The position numbers and the translations under genes are program-made. The notes beneath the pieces were generated by a model. That model searched no databases. It was not told where the DNA came from and worked only from the letters and a program-made list of their open reading frames with translations. A stretch of 64,000 nt of DNA from Anthopleura xanthogrammica (taxonomy: Eukaryota; Cnidaria; Anthozoa; Actiniaria; Actiniidae), in assembly GCA_964019055.1 (NCBI GenBank), contig OZ025222.1:1533501-1597500 (forward strand). The letters run 5' to 3'. Positions 1 to 11,000 of the stretch are shown here, piece after piece. Numbering within the stretch: the stretch's first letter is position 1; each line of letters opens with the position of its first letter.

Positions 1-2048
1 CAATGCATCGCTATGTTGAGCTGTCCTGTGGGTCTAGGAGCACCTCCTTCGATCTCCGCCACCTGGTTCCCTCCAAAAGAGCGTACAACTGCAACAGCTA
101 TCTCGACGCTGGTGGCTTGCTTTGGGGTAGCTGGGGCGTTCGTTATCGGTCCCTATTTTGTACCTATTATTAAAACAGCAGCAGTACTGAACGGCAGCAT
201 CCATATTGGTGTCACTAACCATACTGTGTATGACATACGAACGATGACCACGAACCTATCCGAGTATATGGGCGTCGAGTTAGGTATAAGTGCTCTTCTA
301 TTGGTCTGTGTGCTGGTGTATTTCCCCGACAAGCCACCACTGCCTCCCTGTGCAACGTCAAGCAGTAAGCAGCACAGCTATGGGACGAGTGTCAAGAAAC
401 TAGTTGGCAATAGATCGTATCTTTACCTTGGGCTTATCTTTGCCATGAGCTATGGAGTCTACGTTGGATGGATGGCTGTGCTGTCTTTAGCGGTCAAACC
501 GTTTGGTATTGATGAGTATCTTGCTGGCTGGCTCGGATGTGCTGCTGTTGTGGCTGGAATTTTATCTGGTGTGTGCCTTGCAAGGTACGGATTTGAATGT
601 GGAATTCGAATTCTGATATGTTGTTGTTGGTGGTGTTGACTGTGGTCATAATCAGTTGATGAACGTTTATAGTGGTGGCAGTATTCATGATTGTGGTTGT
701 AGTCATGATGGATGATGATGGCGGTGGCTGAGGTCATGATTGATGCTGGTGGTGGCGGCTGAGGTCATGGTTGATGGTGTTGGTGGTGGCTGCAGTCATG
801 GTTGATGGTGTTGGTGGTGGCTGCAGTCATGGTTGATGGTGTTGGTGGTGGCTGCAGTCATGGTTGATGGTGTGGTGGTGGCTGCAGTCATGGTTGATGG
901 TGTTGGTGGTGGCTGCAGTCATGGTTGATGGTGTGGTGGTGGCTGCAGTCATGGTTGATGGTGTGGTGGTGGCTGCAGTCATGGTTGATGGTGTTGGTGG
1001 TGGCTGCAGTCATGGTTGATGGTGTTGGTGGTGGCTGCAGTCATGGTTGATGGTGTGGTGGTGGCTGCAGTCATGGTTGATGGTGTGGTGGTGGCTGCAG
1101 TCATGGTTGATGGTGTGGTGGTGGCTGCAGTCATGGTTGATGGTGTTGGTGGTGGCTGCAGTCATGGTTGATGGTGTTGGTGGTGGCTGCAGTCATGGTT
1201 GATGGTGTTGGTGGTGGCTGCAGTCATGGTTGATGGTGTTGGTGGTGGCTTCAGTCCTGACTGATGGTGTTGGTGATGACTGCAGTCATGATTGATGATG
1301 TTGGTGGTGGCTGCAGTCATGGTTGATGATGATGGTTGGCTGGGATGATAATTGATGATGGTGGTGCTTGTGGTCTTGATTGATGATGGTGGTAGTGGCT
1401 GTACTTCATGGCTGACGATTGTGGCGATAGCGGCTGTCATGATTGATAATGATGATTGTGTTGGCTGTGCAAATGATTGATAGTAGTCATAATTGGTGGT
1501 GGTGGTGGCTGCACTCATGACTGATGATGGTGATGGTAGTGGCTGTGGTCGTGATTGATGATGATGGTGATTGTGGGTGGTTGTTATGATGTTAGTGGTA
1601 GTGGTGATGAAGATAAAGAAAATTTCTTTTTATATCATTCAACAGGGTAGTGGATTATATCAAGCGTCATACCAAGACAGTCCTTATATTACTTTTTCTT
1701 GGCACAACCATATCTCAGCTCCTGTTCACCTTAACCTGCTCTAAAATCATCCCATTCTCCAAGCCACTTCTCTTCTCTTCAATAATCTTTGGCGGTTTAT
1801 TCTTCAATGCAACGGCTCCTCTCATGTTTGAGATGGCCGTGGAGACTGTTTATCCAATATCCGAGGGTCTGACGAGCATCCTTCTTCTTTGTATAGGATA
1901 TTCGGTTTATCTGATAGTGATAATAACATTCATGTTTCCTATTATGAACGTGGAATGGATGAACTGGGCAACAGTAATTCTGAATGGTCTTTGTGTGCCT
2001 GGGTTATTGGTGTACAAAAACAAGTTTAGGAGACTTGATCTGGAATGA
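1..2048 (+). CDS. SLC49A4/DIRC2-like major facilitator transporter, 3' part (5' end outside window)
   Basis: Two exons are visible: 1-584 (continuing from upstream; the frame is open from base 1) and 1646-2048, ending in TGA. The donor is CAAG|GTACGG and the acceptor TTCAACAG|GGTAGTGG. They join in phase 2 to give ...CLAR-VVDYIKRHTK.... The first exon encodes WFPPKERTTATAI, the signature of the SLC49 (FLVCR/DIRC2) branch of the major facilitator superfamily, followed by hydrophobic segments. The second encodes four or so membrane helices and a short polar tail (NKFRRLDLE). Human SLC49A4 is a lysosomal 12-helix carrier reported to export pyridoxine; FLVCR1/2 relatives carry choline and other small molecules. 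The motif resembles SLC49A4 more than FLVCR, so I infer that branch but not the substrate. The ATG at 13 is internal and not the true start. The first helices lie outside the window. Confidence 0.8.
640..1600. repeat. 30-31 bp minisatellite in the transporter intron
   Basis: Inside the intron between 584 and 1646. The core, about 720-1320, is a tandem array of roughly 18-20 copies of a unit containing GGCTGCAGTCATGGTTGATG, differing mainly by GGTGTT versus GGTGT (31 or 30 bp). Both flanks decay into GGTGAT/GATGATG-rich degenerate copies. Open frames on the minus strand here are repeat artefacts. Confidence 0.9.
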
Positions 2049-2886
2049 AATTATTTATCATGCAGCATCATTTCTGCTAGTAATGCAACCTGTTAGAAGG
2101 TGATCAAGGAGATCTTTTATTGAATTTAAGTGTGCAATTAAGCCTGGAATTTATATTTACAATATATGGGACCAGATAAACCAGCACTGCATGGGATTCA
2201 TTTCAATGGGAATAGGATTGAAAGGAAAAGCATGAGAGTTTTCCAAAATATGAAGCGTCGGTCCCTGCCGCAAAAGTTGAGAAGAATTTGCTGGCTTTGT
2301 AATAACATTGACAATTGGTTAGACCTTCACGTGGCCCACGAACGTTAGTGGGGAGAGAAACTTTGCGTGACGACCCTAAGAACGTCTGCAAAGGAGGCTA
2401 TGTTTCTGCCGAAGCCGTAGGCTGATAATCATGCTCAACCTCGTCAAGTAATTGTTTATTATTGCACTATTCTTAATTGCAATATTTAAAGTCCTTTTGG
2501 CTGTCTGATTCTTCCCTGTTAAAATACTTTAGCGAGAAATTGTAGGACTGATTAAAGTTCTTGAGTAACAACGTAATATCCCTACCCTTTTATTATTTTT
2601 GTTTGAGGGAGTTTTGAATGATATTTTGAATATTTTTTTTTTAGCCTGAAGTTTTTCCTTGGATAGGTAACTGATTGGCTTGGCTTAGATGAAGTACATA
2701 ATTATAGTTGAGTCTAATATTTGCGAAACGTGACCGATAAAACTTGCCAAATGTATTTGAACAGCTAGCGCTAGGAACACCTGGATAACATTTCATTTTT
2801 GTACTGGTGGCAAAGAGAAGAAATCCAAGATCATATCGGGAAAAAAAATCCTCTTCAAAAAAAATCATGTGAGTGCAATATTTCAC
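2049..2886. other. intergenic spacer, no gene seen
   Basis: AT-rich sequence after the transporter stop codon. I see no convincing poly(A) signal close to the stop. Positions about 2343-2395 contain GTTAGTGGGGAG and CTAAGAACGTCTGCAAAG, which match parts of the terminal inverted repeats of the foldback element at 3911-4422, so this is a relic of that family. Nothing else recognised. Confidence 0.6.
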
Positions 2887-3434
2887 TTAAGGTGGCTCGT
2901 TGGGATAATCAAATCGCAAATGCGTGGACAAACATTTTTTTGGTTAAAACAATTTATTAAGGCTTTAAGAGAAAGATGAAGGTTTCGAATGAGTATGTTT
3001 AATATAGAACCTCTGTGAAGTGGTAGTGCGTTTTCTTTACTGATAAAATTAGGAACTCAAAAAAAGTTTATGCTTCTAAACTTCAACTTCAACTTTCTCA
3101 AAAATGCGTTTTCTTTACTGATACAATTAGGAACTAAAAAAAAAACCATTTTGCTTCAAAACTCCAACTTCAACTTTCTCGAAAATGCTCTCCCAGATTT
3201 TCTAAACCTTGACTGAGCAAAATACTCAAGAAATCAAGCGCGATTTGAAACTCCTAAATAATGGAGAAAATAGACAGTAAAGAAAACGCACTAACACTTC
3301 ACAGGGATTTTATATTAATTCTGATTTCAATAAAAAACATGCTCATTCAACAATTTCATCTTTCTCTTACAGCCTTGATAATTTTTTCCCCCAAAAAAAT
3401 ATTGTTTATAATTTATCCAATCAATCCACCTTAA
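2887..3434. mobile_element. foldback/MITE with about 170-bp inverted termini and TTAA flanks
   Basis: The left end reads TTAAGGTGG (2887) and the right end CCACCTTAA (to 3434). The inverted similarity continues inward for about 170 bp: AAGAGAAAGATGAA and GTAGTGCGTTTTCTTTACTG on the left have reverse-complement counterparts in TTTCATCTTTCTCTT and CAGTAAAGAAAACGCACTAA on the right. TTAA at both ends fits the target-site duplication of piggyBac- or Kolobok-type elements. No transposase is encoded, so it would be non-autonomous. Confidence 0.75.
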
Positions 3435-3504
3435 AGTAGGACTATTACGAAAATCGTCTTAAATTCAATTCAGCTGAAACTTTCTTGGAATAATCTTTAA
3501 GGCT

Positions 3505-3910
3505 CTAATAACCACTGGTTAAAGTTTTTTCTTGATATTCCGATGAGAAGTATTAGTTTTTTTACGAATCTTCAACGGAGTCAGTGACGTCATTTGCTCA
3601 ACACCAAACACCACTCCATCCACTCCATACATTTCCTATGCAGTATCTCGTGATAAAAATATCCCCTAGCTAGTTTCAAACTCAATACTGAGAAAGAGAC
3701 CTAACAATCAAATCTAATCAAAAGTAATGTAAGCCAAGTCCATCATCCAACCTTTGGGCTTCATAGAAATAAAAAAAGCAATAAGTTATTTACGAAAAGA
3801 AATCTATGGAGCGATGTTTAGTAAATAACGTCACAGACTCCGTTAGAAATTCGTAAAAATATAACTCTTCCCATCGGACTATCAAGGAAAATCTTTAACG
3901 AGTGTTTATT
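3505..3910. mobile_element. second foldback element
   Basis: The left arm (CTAATAACCACTGGTTAAAG, then TTTTACGAATCTTCAACGG and AGTCAGTGACGTCATTTGCT) is matched in reverse complement by the right arm (AAATAACGTCACAGACTCCG, GAAATTCGTAAAAATA, CTTTAACGAGTGTTTATTA). The arms are about 110 bp around a roughly 190-bp centre. No coding capacity. It abuts the next foldback directly. Confidence 0.65.
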
Positions 3911-4422
3911 AAAGGCACTCCTGGCCTTAGTGTTCTTTGCAGCCGTTCTGAGTGTCGGTCTCAAAATCCCTCCCCACTAATTAACGGCTGCTTACTACAG
4001 CCAGACATTCCATTCCAATTGTTTGATTTAAGCCAATCAGGAGACAGGCCCGCGACAGCTAGGCTCCCTATTATTTCCTACCAACTTTAATAAACAATGA
4101 GCCGACGGCTTTTCTCTAACATTAAAAAAAAATAATTTATTTTTATTTTTTATTTATTTATTTATTTAATCAATTTGCCAAAGGCAGGTGATTACACAAT
4201 AGAACATTATAAGTCCCCTAAGAAAAATATAATGAAAATAATGATTCAGTTCTCGATTAAAGAACTAGAGCCGTGATTGGCTAAGCCGTTCGAATAGAGT
4301 GCCTGGCTCGGTAAACAGCCGTTAGTGGGGAGGAATTAATTTGAGGCTGACACTAAGAACGGCTGCAAGTTCAAGTTCAAGTTCAAGTTCTGCAAAGCAG
4401 ACTAAGGCCAGGAGTGCCTTTT
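3911..4422. mobile_element. third foldback element, ends AAAGGCACTCCTGGCC
   Basis: The left arm starts AAAGGCACTCCTGGCCTTAG and contains GCAGCCGTTCTGAGTGTC and CTCCCCACTAATTAACGGCTG. The right arm ends in the reverse complement CTAAGGCCAGGAGTGCCTTT and contains GCCGTTAGTGGGGAG and GACACTAAGAACGGCTGC. The right arm also has a small CAAGTT expansion near 4369-4390. The centre is an AT-rich TTTA tract. No coding capacity. Confidence 0.7.
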
Positions 4423-5079
4423 CCATACAAATCTTTTAAAACTCAGATCGCAATAACTCTGCAGGCTAGAGGTGTAGATCACAGTTACTGGTTGTTTTCT
4501 TCTTTGCTTCGAGGGTTTTTAATTAGCCAGATTGTTCGGTTTCCTTTCCTCCATCGTCCTCCTGCGTCGATTTAAATTAACGTTTCACCCCTAGACAACT
4601 TGACAAGGGATAAATTAAGAAGATGGGCATGAAAGAAAGATAAATAAACGAAACTCTCTATTTTATCCGACATTTTTGTTTTCTTTTGCCCCCTGGACGC
4701 CCCATAATGCATTGCGATTCAAGATGTGAAAATAATGACTGATACTACGTAGAAAAATGAAATGCTTGTTACCTAACCAGCATGATAGGGCCAGAGAAAC
4801 CCAGAATTTGTCTTTTTCTTTATCAGATCCTACGTATACCCCGGCATCTCCTAAAAAGTTATTTTCATTAATTCAGATTCAAGATGGCCGCCGCATCGTC
4901 GAAGTAGTCCATTATAATTCGATTTATCGGTTGTCTTATCTGTAAAGTTAAGCCTTAAGTACTTTTGTCCACCCTGGATTGGTTAATCTAATTAGGTGAA
5001 ATTTAACTTCAACTTTAAGTTAAACTCTCTATTACCAAAATTTATCAGATTGGCTCTTGAGCTACGATCAGCGGAAAAC
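4423..5079. other. upstream region of the DEG/ENaC gene
   Basis: AT-rich DNA with no gene recognised. An in-frame ATG at 4996 would add 28 residues before the preferred start at 5080. I prefer 5080 because the short N-terminus then matches family length, and because 4996-5079 encodes an N/F/L-rich stretch unlike known DEG/ENaC N-termini. No clear core promoter element seen. Confidence 0.4.
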
Positions 5080-8000
5080 ATGGCAGAAGACCAAGCGAAA
5101 TCCGTGCCTGCCACACCACCTCCACAACAATGCTTGGAAGAGTTTGCAAGCTACACATCATTACACGGCTTACATTTCGTTATTTCCATGCATTCATTTC
5201 TTCGTCGATTGATATGGCTCACTCTCATCTTAACCGGAGTTGTATTCCTGGGAGTTCAGTTGGTGGTGAGTTATGGTAAACTTCAAGCAAACGAAAGCAT
5301 TGTTGGGACTAAGATCATTTATTCCAACGAAATCAAGTTCCCTGCAGTTACTTTGTGTAACATGAACATGATGAAGAAGTCCAAAATTCAGGGCACCGAT
5401 GCTCAATATTTCCTTGAGGAACTTAGTCCTCTGTATATTTTGGATCCAAAGGCCAAAAAGGAGAATGTGAATGATTCGTTTGATATCGAGAAGGCTGTCC
5501 GAGATAATGGACATACTGCGAAGGATATGATTAAAAGTTGCGTTTGGAATGGAAAAGAATGTAGTTATCGCAACTTCACGACATTTTCTTCTCTTATGGT
5601 GAGTAGGATAACCGTTATAACTACCACTACCACTACCACTACCACCACCACTACCACCACCACTACCACCACCACTACCACCACCACTACCACCACCACT
5701 ACCACCACCACTACCACCACCCCTACCACCACCCCTACCACCACCACTACCACCACCCCTACCACCACCCCTACCACCACCCCTACCACCACCCCTACCA
5801 CCACCCCTACCACCACCCCTACCACCACCCCTACCACCACCCCTACCACCACTACCACCACCACTACCACACCACTACCACACCACTACCACCACCACTA
5901 CCACCACCACTACCACCACCACTACCACCACCACTACCACCACCACTACCACCACCACTACCACCACCACTACCACCACCACCACCACCACCACCACTAC
6001 CACACCACTACCACACCACCACCACCACCACCATCACCACCACCACCACCACCACCACCACCACCACCACCACCACCACCACCACCACCACCACCACCAC
6101 CACCACCACTGCCACCGCTACTGCCACAATAACAATAACAATAACAATAACAATAACAATAACAATAACAATAACAATAACAATAACAATAACAATAACA
6201 ATAACAATAACAATAACAATAACAATAACAATAACAATAACAATAACAATAACAATAACAATAACAATAACAATAACAATAACAATAACAATAACAATAA
6301 CAATAACAATAACAATAACAATAACAATAACAATAACAATAACAATAACAATAACAATAACAATAACAATAACAATAACAATAACAATAACAATAACAAT
6401 AACAATAACAATAACAATAACAATAACAATAACAATAACAATAACAATAACAATAACAATAACAATAACAATAACAATAACAATAACAATAACAATAACA
6501 ATAACAATAACAATAACAATAACAATAACAATAACAATAACAATAACAATAACAATAACAATAACAATAACAATAACAATAACAATAACAATAACAATAA
6601 CAATAACAATAACAATAACAATAACAATAACAATAACAATAACAATAACAATAACAATAACAATAACAATAACAATAACAATAACAATAACAATAACAAT
6701 AACAATAACAATAACAATAACAATAACAATAACAATAACAATAACAATAACAATAACAATAACAATAACAATAACAATAACAATAACAATAACAATAACA
6801 ATAACAATAACAATAACAATAACAATAACAATAACAATAACAATAACATTAACAATAACAATAACAATAACAATAACAATTTATTCCTTTTGGCTTTGCG
6901 GTCTATAGTATGGTCTCTGTCACACATTCAATTCTGGCAAAGATGGCCATCCAATCCTGACGTCCACTACAATCAGAAAGGAAAACGGACTCAATCTTTT
7001 GATTGACATTGAGCCACTCGAATATATCGGTGTATTTAGCTTAATGTCTTCGGGCATTCGTCTATTGGTTCACGATCAAGATACCAAGCCTATGATGGGG
7101 GAAAATGCTATGGATATTATGCCTGGCTTCACGACAAGCGTCCGTCTAAAACGTAAATCGGTAAGTGATTTAAAAAAGTTTATTATTATCAATACCATGT
7201 AACAACCTCTGGGCTAATCAAAGTCAGGGTACGGCTGTTCTTATCTTCTTTGTTTTTGCTTTGCTTTGCGGGGGAGAATTTAATTCAGTGTTGTTTCTCG
7301 CTGATGATGATGGTGATGATGATGATGGTGATGATGATGATGATGATGATGATACATGATGATGATACATGATGATGATACATGATGATGATACATGATG
7401 ATGATACATGATGATGATACATGATGATGATACATGATGATGATACATGATGATGGGGATGATACATGATGATGATACATGATGATGATACATGATGATG
7501 ATACATGATGATGATACATGATGGTGATACATGATGATGATACATGATGATGATACATGATGATGATGATGATACATGATGATGATGAGGATGATGATAT
7601 ATGATGATGATGATGATGGTGATGATACATGATGGTGATGGTGATGATGATGATGATGATGATGACAACAATGGATTAAGAATGATATAGAATTTTTCCT
7701 TTTTCATAAGATCATCAGCCTCAAGCCCCCTTTTGACTCGGCTTGTGGAAGCAGGAAACTCAAGACATTCAAGACTTACTCAACTACTGCTTGTCTTACT
7801 GAATGCTATGCACGTGTAATAACCAAACAATGTGGATGTAGACTAATGGGGATGCCAGTCCTTCCGGGTAAGAGAATCGAAAATGCGCGCGCGCCTTCTG
7901 TGTAGACTTCCTTTTACTAATGTAAATGCATGGCATGACTGGGGCAGTGTCTGCATTCATGAATAGCCTCGGTATGGGCTTATCTACAAGTCAGGGCATG

Positions 8001-11000
8001 GCTAACTCACAGATTGAACCCTGAAACAACCTATGGGCTGATCTAAGTCAGGGCATGGCTAATTCACAGATTGAACCCTGAAACAACCTCTTAGCTGATC
8101 TAAGTCAGGGCATGGCTAAGTCACAGATTGAACCCTGAAACAACCTCTGGGCTGATCTCAGTCAGGGCATGGCTAACTCACAGATCGAACCCTGAAACAA
8201 CCTCTGGGCTGATCTAAGTCAGGGCACGGCTAACTCACAGATCGAACCCTGAAACAACCTCTGGGCTGATCTAAGTCAGGGCATGGCTAACTCACAGATT
8301 GAACCCTGAAACAACCTCTGGGCTGATCTAAGTCAGGGCATGGCTAAGTCACAGATTGAACCCTGAAACAACCTCTGATCTAAGTCAGGGCATAGCTAAC
8401 TAAAAGATCGAACCCTGAAACAACCTCTGGGCTGATCTAAGTCAGGGCATAGCTAACTCACAGATTGAACCCTGAAACAACCTCTGGGCTGATCTAAGTC
8501 AGGGCACGGCTAACTCAGAGATTGAACCCTGAAACAACCTCTGGGCTGATCTAAGTCAGATCATGGCTAACTCACAGATTGAACCCTGAAACAACCTCTT
8601 GGCTGATCTAAGTCAGATCATGGCTAACTCACAGATTGAACCCTGAAACAACCTCTGGGCTGATCTAAGTCAGGGCACGGCTAACTCAGAGATTGAACCC
8701 TGAAACAACCTCTGGGCTGATCTAAGTCAGATCATGGCTAACTCACAGATTGAACCCTGAAACAACCTCTTGGCTGATCTAAGTCAGATCATGGCTAACT
8801 CACAGATTGAACCCTGAAACAACCTCTGGGCTGATCTAAGTTAGATCATGGCTAACTCACAGATTGAACCCTGAAACAACCTCTGGGCTGATCTAAGTCA
8901 GGGCATGGCTAACTCACAGATCGAACCCTGAAACAACCTCTGGGCTGATCTAAGTCAGATCATGGCTAACTCACAGATTGAACCCTGAAACAACCTCTGG
9001 GCTGATCTAAGTCAGGGCACGGCTAACTCACAGATCGAACCCTGAAACAACCTCTGGGCTGATCTAAGTCAGGGCATGGCTAACTCACAGATTGAACCCT
9101 GAAAAAACCTCTGGGCTGATCTAAGTCAGGGCACGGCTAACTCACAGATCGAACCCTGAAACAACCTCTGGGCTGATCTAAGTCAGGGCATGGCTAACTC
9201 ACAGATTGAACCCTGAAAAAACCTCTGGGCTGATCTAAGTCAGGGCACGGCTAACTCACAGATCGAACCCTGAAACAACCTCTGGGCTGATCTAAGTCAG
9301 GGCATAGCTAACTCACAGATCGAACCCTGAAACAACCTCTGGGCTGATCAAAGTCAGGGCACAGCTAACTCACAGATCGAATTGGAATTTCACGTTTGTT
9401 GGGCTTTGTAGACAACAACAACAACAATCGTTTATTAATTACCAATAATTAAATAAAAAAGAATTACAAGTATAATTAGATACTTAAATACAAGGTACAA
9501 GCTGTCTACAATAACCACGAGGGCTAGCCGAGGTAGATAGCTTTTTACAAAAATATATAATGATTACATAGGTCTATATAATATTAAAAGTTATAGTTAA
9601 TATGATTGATAGTGAAAAAGAAGTATATAGTAATAGAAAACAAGAAGAAGAAAGGAAAGGAAAAGGATGGATTAAATATCTAAGATATGACTTAATATGA
9701 ATGGAGAAATATGAATAGGCTTAGAGTCTCAGCAAGAGTATGAGCGGAGTAATTCATCACTCAGCCTCTCTTTAAATTTATTTCTATTTACTTTTTTTTT
9801 TAGAGTTTCATCAATTGAATTCCAGCATTTTGCTCCCGAATATCTTATATTGAATTTCCCAAAGTTAGTTCTTACTTTTGGAAGCGAAAAGGAACACTTG
9901 GAAGCCAATCCAGTATTATAGTTATGTTTTTGCTTTACTTGAGTAAAAAAGGAAGAAAAACAGATCGGTGATGCCGAGTCCAGGAATCGAACCCGATCTA
10001 GCGAGATCCCAACATATAGGTGAGAGGTGAGTGCACTGCCTCTAACGTCAACCTTCCTTGAAAGACATGTTGTGTGATTTTTTTTTCCAGAACTCAACAT
10101 AAACAAACATTGTAACCCAAAAGAACTCATCAAGTGTGGTGTGTACCCAAACAAGACTCATTCAAATAGTACTTCAGTCAACAGTACTTTGGACGAGCTT
10201 GATGCTCTTACAAACTATTTGAAATCTGGTGAGTTGCCTGAAATCATGTTAATTGCCTTTAGATCCTGAATTCCTTAATCAGATGAGTGGGCCTGGAGTT
10301 ATGAATGGATGGGATGGGATGGGATGGGATGGGATGGGATGGGATGGGATGGGATGGGATGGGATGGGATGGGATGGGATGGGATGGCATGGCATGGCAT
10401 GGCATGGCATGGGATGGGATGGGATGGCATGGCATGGCATGGCATGGCATGGCATGGGATGGGATGGGATGGGATGGGATGGCATGGCATGGGATGGCAT
10501 GGCATGGGATGGCATGGCATGGCATGGCATGGCATGGCATGGCATGGCATGGCATGGCATGGCATGGCATGGGATGGGATGGGATGGGATGGGATGGGAT
10601 GGGATGGGATGGCATGGCATGGCATGGCATGGCATGGCATGGGATGTGATGGCATGGGATGGCATGGGATGGGATGGGATGGGATGGGATGGGATGGCAT
10701 GGCATGGCATGGCATGGGATGGGATGGGATGGGATGGGATGGCATGGCATGGCATGGGATGGCATGGCATGGCATGGCATGGCATGGCATGGGATGGGAT
10801 GGGATGGGATGGGATGGCATGGTATGGCATGGCATGGGATGGCATGGCATGGCATGGCATGGCATGGCATGGGATGGCATGGGATGGCATGGGATGGGAT
10901 GGCATGGCATGGGAAGGGATGGCACGGGATGGCATGGCATGGTATGGGATAGCATGGAATGGAATGGGGTGGGATGGGTGGGTGAATGAATGGATTTATG

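Noticed and set aside
4996..6132. 378-codon open frame starting with a channel-like N-terminus and running into Thr/Pro/His repeats
   Set aside because: The channel homology stops exactly at a GTGAGT donor (5599) and resumes at 6909 in the right phase. The rest is an intronic repeat that happens to stay open.
6118..6927. 269-codon minus-strand poly-leucine frame
   Set aside because: Pure reading of the AACAAT array; no other sequence supports a protein.
7975..9381. A CRISPR-like array
   Set aside because: Units are contiguous 57-bp repeats without unique spacers, in an animal gene intron.
9729..10154. 141-codon minus frame across intron 3 and exon 4 of the channel gene
   Set aside because: It covers a SINE head and the antisense of exon 4. 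No family match, and the plus-strand exon is firmly supported.
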